NCBI GenBank assembly: GCA_016256075.1
Contig: SDVU01000254.1
Location: 1 to 16,531, forward strand
Direction: 5' to 3'
Source: Dictyocoela muelleri
Lineage: Eukaryota; Microsporidia
Length of the DNA stretch: 16,531 nucleotides
Shown here: positions 8,862 to 15,853 of the stretch, piece by piece
Layout: every line of letters starts with the position of its first letter
How positions within the stretch are numbered: the stretch's first letter is position 1
Program-made: the position numbers and the translations under genes
The notes under the pieces: generated by a model
What the model saw: the letters and a program-made list of their open reading frames with translations, nothing else
Told to the model about the DNA's origin: nothing
The model's database searches: none

Positions 8862-9194
8862 AGTTCTCCAACGACTTAGTCACCCCCATATTTTTTTGAA
8901 AATCGCCATCTATAAAAGAAAATTAAATGATTATTATTTGAAATGAGTGGCAAATGACGATTTCTATTTATATATAATTTTAATAAATTTTTTCGACCTT
9001 ATATGGAAGTTTTAATAAATTTCCGCTTTGAGGAAATTTATTAAAACTTTTATATAAGGTCAAAAAAATTTATTAAAATTATATATGAATAGAACTCGTC
9101 ATTTTCCACTTATTTTTAATAAGAATCATTTAATTTTCTTTTATAGATGGCGATTCTCAAAAAATAGGGGGGGTGACTAAGTCGTTGGAGAACC
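8862..9194. mobile_element. Palindromic MITE, GGTTCTCC family, nested in the foldback MITE
   Basis: 333 bp with nearly complete inverted symmetry. The left begins AGTTCTCCAACGACTTAG and the right ends ...CTAAGTCGTTGGAGAACC. The arms share CGCCATCTATAAAAGAAAA, AAATGATTATTA and TTTAATAAATTTTTT. The flanks AAAAGTA and AAAAGGT may be a diverged target duplication inside the array of the host MITE. The high arm identity suggests it is the youngest of the four nested layers. Confidence 0.88.
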
Positions 9195-9365
9195 AAAAGG
9201 TGTCTATAAAAATAAAAAAAGCGTCCATAAAAATGAGAAAAGGTGTCTATAAAATGAGAAAACCTGTAAACATAATCACATAACTTAAATTATTTATTTA
9301 TTTGTTTTTTTAAAATTAAAACTTGTATATTCTTTGTTTTTTATTAAAATAATTTTTATTGTTTT

Positions 9366-9428
9366 TTAAGCTGCTTATTATTTTCTAAGCTGCTTATTAT
9401 TTTTTAGGCTGCTTATTCATAAATAGCC
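9366..9428 (+). repeat. Right end of Merlin-2: terminal repeat plus subterminal motif
   Basis: Three copies of the AAGCTGCTTATTATTTT unit, then GCTGCTTATTCATAAATAGCC. This is the inverted counterpart of 7103-7200. Confidence 0.82.
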
Positions 9429-10560
9429 TAAATTCCTGTAATAGTAGTCGTCATCGTTGTTTTTTTGTTATAAGTCCTTATCGTACTCATTGTAGTCCTT
9501 ACTGGCTTTAAAATACTCTAGTTCCTAATAGAAGTTGTCTAAGATGATTAAAGCCTTCAGAATACATAAAATTCCTTGTCTGTAATCGTAAATTAAGTTT
9601 ACTATATATAAATGTGTAGCTATAGAACCCAATTATATACAACTCTGTTTTAATGTCGCCCCTACACATATTTCTGAAGCGTATACCCCATATAGAAACT
9701 CTTCCTTAACATCTGGACAATAGCCTTGATTGTTCTTTATTATTTTTATTATTTTCTTTAAAATATAACTGTCGTTTTTCTCCAAGTAAATTTTTGATCA
9801 TTATTGTTCAGATTATCATTAAGTTCTGAGTTTGTATAGCAAAGTTCTTTATAAATGGTCTAAATCAGAAAAAAACCCAATATTTATTGCAATTTTTTCT
9901 TACTATTAGGTAGGGATAGTAAAAAATCTTTTATATTAGATTACCTGCATTTATACCGTCTTTACATATTATATGACTTAAAAATCGGATTTCAGAAACC
10001 TTAAAGACCAATTTTTCGAACTTAATTGAAGCCCTACCTGTAGTAATTTGACTCAACTGTTTTAACGTAGTCATAGTGTTGATTTAAATTGCTAAATGTA
10101 TAAGTATATCGGCTATGTATATTTTTACGTAACTAAATTCTTCCAAAATTGATTTCATCGCTTTGGTAAACGTCCTTTGTGCATTTGTGAGCCCAAAGAG
10201 CTTCCTGTATAAGGCTGAGGTTTTTCTACAGATTTTGAAGCTTGTATTTTCAACTTCTTGTTTTTTAATAGGGATTTGGTAATATCCTTGATTAAGATCA
10301 AGTGTTGAAAATATAACATAAATCTTCATTTCATGTTAATGTCATAAATTTTGGAGGTGATACGTAAATATGTTTTTTTATTTTATTCAATTCTATGTAA
10401 TCAATAACTAATCTAATTTTCTCATTCTTTTTCTTAATAACAAACGCAGGGGAAACAATTCTTGAGTTACACTTTCTTTATATTTCAGCTTTATCTAATT
10501 CCTTTAAGTGATTCTCTACGTCTTTTTTCATAGACAATGGAACCGCATATTTTTTAAATT
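9429..10560 (-). pseudogene. Reverse transcriptase and most of RNase H (fossil)
   Basis: Part of the retroelement at 4875-13564. The clearest piece is the RT palm at 10084-10329 (minus), with TLDLNQGYYQIPI, the motif A block of Ty3/gypsy RTs, then SALYRKLFGLTNA. Further palm and thumb patches lie at about 9950-10080 and 10330-10560, and RNase H patches continue toward 9429, where Merlin-2 interrupts. In this family the enzyme copies element RNA into cDNA inside a capsid particle. Broken. Confidence 0.82.
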
Positions 10561-10639
10561 TGGGTATAAAATCGCATGCTAATTCTATTTCATATTCAAA
10601 AGGTTACATATTACCTATTTTCGGATTTATTTCTTTCAT

Positions 10640-11100
10640 TTTTTGTTATCAACTCTTTAAAATCATTGACGGTCTTGTTAATGAGAAAATGGTAGATTTT
10701 GTAACTATATATCGTTCGTATAGATCAAGATTTGAGGTATTGTTCTCGATTTCGTATTTCTTATTATCCGTGTTGAAATAATTATCTTTTAAGTTTATAA
10801 TTGTGTCGCTATCCTTCAAAAACTTCATGCCAAATAATACGTTTATACTTTTTGATACGAAGATGTAAAAATTAGATCTTAATCGACAATTCAAATCATT
10901 GCTTAGATATAATTCTCACTTGACGACTGATTTAAATTTAACACATTCACCTGAAGCAGTTACCACTGGTATTTATTTTACAAGTTTTATAAGCATGAGA
11001 GATATTTCGAGGATAAAGATGTTGAAATGAAGTTGTATGATTACCTGTGACGATTAGGAATTCCATTTCATCGTTGTTTATATTAATTTTCGATATATGC
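10640..11100 (-). pseudogene. Aspartic protease region (fossil)
   Basis: Part of the retroelement at 4875-13564. The open stretch 10649-10894 (minus) contains NVLFGMKFLKDSDTIINLKD, the C-terminal flap-to-ILG-x-[DN]-FL block of Ty3/gypsy retropepsins. It lies between the zinc-type motif of gag and the RT, as expected for the family, where it matures the gag-pol products. Broken. Confidence 0.72.
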
Positions 11101-11562
11101 GTATCAAGGTCTGAAACCGATTTGCATATGACATATCCTTTTGAATTATCACCTATATATTTTACTGCACTCGACCTTTTTAGAAAACGGTATTCTTTAT
11201 TTGAGTGGTTATTTGTCTTATGATATTTGCAGAACTTGTCTCGAGAGCCTTTTTTTGTTTTTTCTTTTTTTAGACTTATATTAATTATCTAACTCCTTCA
11301 CCTGTTTTTTTTTGTATAATTTTAGCGTTTTTATTTCTTCGATGACCATATTTTCGATTTTATCAATTGTTTCGCATAATATCAGAAGATTTACATTTGT
11401 TCAAATTTTCCATTTCGATCTTTACGAGGTTTTTAAGTTTATAAAAAATGTTTCTTCCGTTTTCTGTTTCAATAATTCATCGGCCCAATTACAGATAAAT
11501 GCCAGTTTTTGACACGTGTTTCTAACTTCATTAAAATATGTTTGTATTATGAAAGAATTTTT
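11101..11562 (-). pseudogene. Gag C-terminal part with zinc-type motif (fossil)
   Basis: Part of the retroelement at 4875-13564. At about 11205-11255 (minus) KFCKYHKTNNHSNKEY resembles the C-x2-H...H nucleocapsid-type finger seen between gag and protease in Ty3/gypsy elements. The rest up to the Merlin-1 insertion is low-complexity and only weakly coding. Broken. Confidence 0.5.
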
Positions 11563-12610
11563 GGATCATGACCAGAATACCCCCGTAATTGTACTATGAC
11601 CAGAATACTCACATGTAGAATTTTTGAAAAAAAAGCAATAAATAAAAAAAATAACTAATATTTATTAATTCCAAAATTTTTTCTAAACTATTGTTTTTAA
11701 ATCTATAAATAAATATAAAATAGTTTAACAATTTCTGTTTATTTTTCATTCGGCATCCTCGCTGTGCTTTTAAGAATAACTTAATTTTATTATTTAACGA
11801 TTCTACGTTCTGATTGTGAACCCCGCTATTTGGTTCTACAAAATGAATTTTATGACTTATAGTTTAATGCTCAAAAATGTCTGATTCTCCAAGCCCAATA
11901 TACACTCTCCAATATCCGTATATATTATTGAACCGGCACGTACAATTCAACATATAATCGAAATTAGATCACTAGATGATCTAGAGTTGGCGTCCTGTGC
12001 GTACCATTAGGTATTCTATATTGATATGTCTGCTATAGTTAATCTAAACACATTTCCCTTGGAGATCCCCACGATGAGATCGAATCGCGTGGTTTAGCAT
12101 GGTTTCATCGATTTTAACTTTAGAACCATTACCTCCTAAACGAATAGGATTTTCTCGAAAATAATTATCAATTGTATTTAAAAAAGACTTTTTGATTTCA
12201 GTGCAAGTAGTCTGACTCACTTCGACATATCTGCAAATTTTTACGCACTCTACAGGGGAACATAAGTAATATATCGTCTGTAAAATTTTTCTTATATAAC
12301 TTTATTTTTCTCAAAGAAACTCCGTGTGTAAATAGAACGAGTTGTTAGATATTTGCTACACCGATAATTTAAACACCTATAATTAAACCAAATATTATTA
12401 TCTTTTGTTGGCTTAATATGCATAATAATGCAAGAATGATCATAATAAATATTTTTTTATGATATTCTTGTTGCAAGTAACGCCAAAGTTCCGAATTACT
12501 AATGAATTCATAAATTTAATAAAATTTGGCATGATGGAGCCTAAATTAAAAAATATATATATATATACATGACCAGAATACCCAGGTAAGAGGTATTATG
12601 GTCATAATCC
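11563..12610 (-). mobile_element. Merlin/IS1016-type DNA transposon (Merlin-1), both ends and target duplication present
   Basis: 1048 bp. Read inward, the left end is GGATCATGACCAGAATACC and the right end GGATTATGACCATAATACC (17 of 19 identical). GAATTTTT (11555-11562) and GAATTTTC (12611-12618) flank it, an 8-bp target duplication with one mismatch. Each end carries a second copy of the 13-mer ATGACCAGAATAC about 25-30 bp further in (11596-11608; 12569-12581, both in + orientation). It encodes a minus-strand ISXO2-like transposase and interrupts the gag region of the retroelement. Confidence 0.93.
11609..12450 (-). pseudogene. Merlin/ISXO2-like transposase, inactivated
   Basis: Transposase of Merlin-1, catalysing cut-and-paste movement through a DDE active site. 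Starting from the right, the N-terminal zinc-ribbon part (about 12270-12440, Met at 12421-12423) shows HIKPTKDNNIWFNYRC, then NYRCSKYLTTRS and SFFEKNK. The first catalytic Asp is in VKIDETMLNHAIRSHRG (Asp at 12107-12109). The second is in GSIIYTD (11914-11916). The third residue, Glu, is in HKIHFVEPNSGVHNQNVES (11801-11803). All three acidic residues survive, about 64 and 37 codons apart, as expected for the family. The C-terminal 90 or so codons read open to a stop at 11609-11611. Several stops (for example TAA in FEH*TISHK near 11867) and frame changes in the middle make it a pseudogene. It differs clearly from the Merlin-2 transposase. Confidence 0.9.
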
Positions 12611-13009
12611 GAATTTTCTTTTTTGATATTAGAAAGCTTTTATAGTAGTAATGTGTTCGAGAGAGATTATATTTTCGTTTTAATATAGATTTGAGAATTC
12701 CTTAAGTAGTTCCAGTATAGATTATTTTGTTTATTATTACTGGGTTTATTCTGTGTGATAGAACTACAAGCTTCCCATCATCTGTTCAACTGAGCACTTT
12801 GCTAATTCTTTTAAACGAAAGCTTCATTACAAAATTTTTGTTTCTGAATGTCTTCCAATATATCAATTATATGTTGTATCTTTAATCCTGTTAGTTTTGA
12901 TGTGTATTCGAACGGAGCGCATTTTTATGTTGCATTAAGAAATGTATTATATTGGATTTGTTATATTCTTCTTTATTTGTCCTTTCGTGATTTTCATATG
13001 AGCTCATAT
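12611..13009 (-). pseudogene. Leader and start of gag region (fossil)
   Basis: Part of the retroelement between its 5' LTR and the Merlin-1 insertion. The minus strand gives charged, lysine-rich patches but no block that identifies gag with confidence; the assignment rests on position. No primer-binding site could be matched to a tRNA end next to the LTR. Confidence 0.4.
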
Positions 13010-13564
13010 TGTCGTGTTCTCGGGGGCACGATTTTATTTAATATAAAAAGGTTTATAAATATTAGGATGAATTCCTTTTATTTAACAATTGTTCACTAGT
13101 GTGATGTTTGAAGAAGGATTTCTGGTGTTGACGCCGGGACATTAGTGTTTGAATATCGTTGGCTATTATAGTTTTATAATCTGATCAAATTTATCAAATT
13201 TATCAAATTTATCAGATTTATCAGGTTGACTAGGCTGATCAGATTGATCAGATGGATAAGATTGATCAGATTGTTCAGATGGATAAGATGAATAGATGAA
13301 ATATATGGATCAGATGGATAAGATGGATCAGATTGATCAGATGGATCAGATGGATCAGATTGATCAGATTGATAAGATTGATAAGATTGATAAGATGTAT
13401 CAGATGGATAAGATGGATCTTGTGTAAGATTGGTCAAATTAATCATTTTTGTGTAAATGTTCCATATTTCTGCTTTATGTTGGTTTATAGATCTCTCGCC
13501 TCACATTTGCTATTTCTCTAAAATTATCCGAACGATTTTATATGTGAGATACTTCATAATCTCA
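13010..13564 (-). repeat. 5' LTR of the Ty3/gypsy fossil
   Basis: 555 bp, TG...CA, direct repeat of 4875-5247. Matching blocks include GTCGTGTTCTC, GGAATTCCTTTTATTTA-type sequence, GTGATGTTTGAAGAAGGATT, ATTAATCATTTTTGTGTAAA and CATTTGCTA. The extra 180 bp relative to the other LTR is almost all expanded 9-bp minisatellite. Confidence 0.82.
13184..13430 (+). repeat. 9-bp minisatellite GATCAGATK / GATAAGATK inside the LTR
   Basis: About 27 units. The first are TTTATCAAA-type, the rest GATCAGATG, GATCAGATT, GATAAGATT and GATAAGATG. Because the unit is 9 bp, both strands read open with a 3-residue period (Ser-Asp-Gln/Pro on minus, Ile-Arg-Trp/Leu on plus). This is a by-product, not a gene. The other LTR has only a few units at about 5055-5130. 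Confidence 0.9.
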
Positions 13565-14516
13565 AACAAGATATATTAAATATTTTTCGGTCTTAGATAT
13601 TACATAGATTTGCTCAGTTTTGGAAACAAGCATATCTCTATCTGGCCATGTAGAGGATTCGGAAATATTATTGTTTTCAATCTATGCCATTAAACATTTA
13701 CTGCGCTTCTCATTTTCCTTATTGATATTTACTTCTTTTCTTTGAAAAGCATCATCTAGTTTTTTTGTTTCACTTCTCATCATCGTTTTATTTCATATTT
13801 ATTTATAAGATAGTCTAAGTATTCTTCTTTTAAAAACCACTAAATTTCCGCATACTTTTTTATCAATTTTATCCTCTTACATGCTTTTGCCTTCCGTGAT
13901 TTTCATAAACTATTTCTAATATTTTTTCATATGCAAATTATATGTTCGCAAGTATTCTTCCATCGCTGTTCCTTTTTATATAGATTCTTTCTTTTGCAGA
14001 GGTTTGCATTGAATTTTATGTTATATTAAGATATTACTTATGACCGAGTCCATTTTTTCGCAGAGTTTAATCGTTAAAGTGTCATATTCCTATATAATAA
14101 AACATGAGTGATATTGCATATTCATTAATATAGTTAAATAATTTTTTGGAGTTAAATTTTGCAGCACATAGTTTTCTGTCTCTCTTTAATCATATCTATA
14201 ATCTTATCTTTATTGGAAATTTTAAATAACGATCGACATCTTCGAACAATATTAGGTATCTATGCCCGTTTAAAAGGCATACTGGATATGTATATTCTTG
14301 GTAATTTACAGATTTTGTGGAGGATTTTTCAATGTTATACTCAATACTAATTGTCGCTAAGGCAGTAATATATGTATTAGTAAAAATACCAATATTTATC
14401 GTTTTTTTGCAAATATTTTCTGGTCATCTATATAAAACAGATAGTTTTTTTTAATTCTTGAATTTTAAATTTTAAATCAAGTGATAGATCTCTGTTCACA
14501 TTAAAATTTCGACTAA
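13565..14516. other. Stretch without an assignable gene, possibly retroelement-derived
   Basis: No intact gene. On the minus strand short charged patches appear (for example KTEQIYVISKTEKYL near 13580-13625, and ETKKLDDAFQRKEVNINKEN near 13720-13780). The first is vaguely like the C-terminal end of a Ty3/gypsy integrase, which would fit a neighbouring element sharing this LTR. This is weak and untested. The plus-strand open stretch at 14159-14350 shows no family features. Confidence 0.25.
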
Positions 14517-14522
14517 TTGGCG

Positions 14523-14589
14523 CTGTCCTATTTTTGCCAAAGGCGAAAAATCGGACAGTGACTGTTGGCTAAAAATCCGATTTTTCGCC
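14523..14589. repeat. Nested hairpins upstream of MULE-2
   Basis: CTGTCC...GCC (14523-14538) pairs with GGCGAAAAATCGGACAG (14542-14558) around a 3-base loop, with one mismatch and one bulge. GGCGAAAAATCGGA (14542-14555) also has a perfect 14-bp inverted partner at 14576-14589. A hairpin here parallels the terminal hairpins of MULE-1 and probably marks the 5' end of MULE-2. Confidence 0.7.
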
Positions 14590-14665
14590 ATGGATTTTTA
14601 CAACCCATGGAAAAAGAAATTTTGTTTACAAAATCAATAAGAGGGAAGAAAATGATTATATATAA

Positions 14666-15596
14666 TAATTTTTGTTTATAATTTTGATTGTATCCGCAAT
14701 AATAAGCGACGATGGAGATGTACTAATCGTAAATGCTGTGGTTTTTTATATACAAACATGGATGATACGACGGTATTGATTGAAAATGAATATTTACATT
14801 TTAATAAAAATTTTAAAATAAAAGCAGATTTAATCAAGAAAAAAATTTAAAATAAAGTTATTGAATCTAACGAATCATTCCATGATATTTTTATTGATGC
14901 AGTTGCTAGTATAAATGAAGAATCGCTTGGTAATCTTCCTTTGCCTAATTATGATAATTTACGAGATCATTCAAAAGGAAAAAAATGAGTAAATACTCAA
15001 AAAAAATAAATATGAAGATATTCTTGATTTTATGAAGAAAAATATTGACGGCGATAAATTTTTACTTTATGAAGATGATTATGATACCGATAATAGTATT
15101 TTAATTTGGCGACATGAAATGATTTAGATAAACTAAAAAAAACTGCTACATGGTTAATGGATTGAACATTCAGAGTTTCACCGTTGATTTCAGTCAATTA
15201 TATACAATTCATGGCATAATATTTTGCACGAGAATTCCATTAGTTTATTGTTTAATGAAACATAAAAATGAAGATTCGTATGAAAAACTATTAAAAATAT
15301 TATACGAACAAATAAATTATATGCCTAAGTTTATAGTGACTGATTTTGAATTCGCTGCCATATACTCATTTAGAAAAATTTTCCCGTCAGCGAAATTAAG
15401 AGGCTGTCATTTTCACTATGCACAATCAATTTGGCGAAATGTTCAAAAGTCGGGATTGACGTCCAATTATAAAAATGATGACGTGTTTAACAATTTTATA
15501 AGATCTTTAATATCTCTCGCATATGTTCCCAATGATAAAATTATATTCGGTTATTTTCAAATAAAAACACAATATAAAGCCTTTTTATTTAAATGA
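14666..15596 (+). pseudogene. MULE transposase (MULE-2), core well preserved, C-terminus missing
   Basis: Mutator-like transposase. The N-terminal zinc finger is at 14684-14770 with CIRNNKRRWRCTNRKCC and a following His (FLYWCH-type). A linker with NLPLPNYDNLRDH is at about 14930-14975. The first catalytic block WLMD-x-TF is at 15151-15171; Asp is at 15160-15162 and the usual Gly after it is a stop (TGA, 15163-15165). An open 148-codon stretch (15150-15596) then gives QLYTIHGIIF, PLVYCLMKHKNEDSYEKLL, IVTDFEFAAIYSFRKIF (second Asp 15342-15344), GCHFHYAQSIWRNVQ with the C-x-H motif, and SLISLAYVPND. The similarity stops at about 15596. The NN-x-E-x-W-H block near the C-terminus, seen in MULE-1, is absent, so the 3' part was lost or displaced. 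Stops near 14850 and 14986 add to the damage. Same family as MULE-1 but much less decayed. Confidence 0.87.
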
Positions 15597-15629
15597 ATAT
15601 AAAACCTTTATCAAATATTGTCAGAAGCT

Positions 15630-15800
15630 AAAAACACATTTCGCCAAAAACACACATTTATTTTATTAAAAAATTTTTATCAAAAAAAATTATTAATACT
15701 TTGATATAGATTTGGTGGGCAGACAAAAACACACGTTTAATTTATTAATAAAAAAAACATTTTTTGATAATTAAATTTAATAACGCCAAAAACACACAAA
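15630..15800 (+). repeat. Spaced repeats of CCAAAAACACAC
   Basis: CGCCAAAAACACACA-type motifs occur near 15642, 15722 (GACAAAAACACAC) and 15783, with a shorter AAAAACACA at about 15630. Each full copy is followed by T/A-rich sequence with TTTATT-type blocks. They lie between the broken end of MULE-2 and the integrase and may be the end of the integrase-bearing element. Confidence 0.55.
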
Positions 15801-15853
15801 TATTTAAATTATAAATTATTTTAATATTTTGAAAACATTAATATTATTACCCC

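Larger units (their letters stand above)
8219..9264. mobile_element. Foldback MITE with long inverted, internally repeated arms
   Basis: The left terminus GGGTTCTCATTTTTATAG and the right terminus (read inward) GGTTTTCTCATTTTATAG are inverted copies. Both lead into arrays of a TTTTATAGACACCTTTTCT-type unit (about 8222-8345, and about 8755-8860 with 9195-9260). Inside these lies a second pair of arms: GATGATCC and CGAATTTTCG blocks at about 8346-8370 and 8730-8756, then arrays of TTAAAAAATAAGGG. The whole is a near-continuous palindrome about 0.7 kb long once the MITE at 8862-9194 is removed. The flanks show no convincing 8-bp duplication. Nothing is encoded. Confidence 0.8.
7103..9428 (+). 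mobile_element. Merlin/IS1016-type DNA transposon (Merlin-2) with nested MITEs
   Basis: Terminal inverted repeats GGCTATTTATGAATAAGCAG lie at both ends (left from 7103, right ending 9428). The flanks are CAAATTCC (7095-7102) and TAAATTCC (9429-9436), an 8-bp target duplication with one mismatch, the size expected for Merlin. The element encodes an ISXO2-like transposase at 7243-8165 and contains a foldback MITE at 8219-9264. Without that MITE it would be about 1.28 kb, typical for an autonomous Merlin. It lies in the RNase H part of the retroelement and is younger than it. Confidence 0.9.
4875..13564 (-). mobile_element. Ty3/gypsy LTR retroelement, fossil, carrying three nested insertions
   Basis: Two direct long repeats (4875-5247 and 13010-13564) bracket minus-strand remnants in Ty3/gypsy order. 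These are a gag-like region with a CxxH zinc-type motif, protease, reverse transcriptase, RNase H, integrase with an HHCC finger and core, and a C-terminal GPY/F-type module. The LTRs begin TGAGAT and end ACGACA on the coding strand. A purine-rich tract directly precedes the 3' LTR (about 5248-5265). The element is broken, with many breaks, and is interrupted by a composite MITE (5861-6535), a Merlin transposon (7103-9428) and another Merlin (11563-12610). Subtracting these leaves about 4.6 kb. LTR divergence of roughly a fifth by eye in the alignable part makes it old. No 5-bp target duplication is seen at its outer ends. Confidence 0.88.

Noticed and set aside
10322-10332. Promoters, splice sites or polyadenylation signals for host genes
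   Set aside because: TATA- and AATAAA-like strings are everywhere in sequence this AT-rich, and with no host gene to anchor them none can be supported.
10560-10781. 73-codon open frame on the plus strand
   Set aside because: It lies opposite the protease region of the retroelement, which reads on the minus strand and has family motifs; the plus frame has none.
12848-13099. 83-codon plus-strand open frame with hydrophobic stretches
   Set aside because: It crosses the boundary of the 5' LTR and shows no domain; hydrophobic residues are expected from T-rich sequence.
13184-13430. CRISPR-like or regulatory array
   Set aside because: The units are contiguous 9-mers without spacers, in an evidently eukaryotic element.
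13174-13446. Open frame for a Ser-Asp-Gln/Pro repeat protein on the minus strand
   Set aside because: It is produced by the 9-bp minisatellite in the LTR. The other strand is open over the same units for the same reason, and the other LTR has too few units to encode it.
2377-14589. Shared GGCGAAAAA/TTTTTCGCC motif linking the 2366-3166 element and MULE-2
   Set aside because: The match is short and A/T-rich, and the surrounding sequence does not align; chance is likely.
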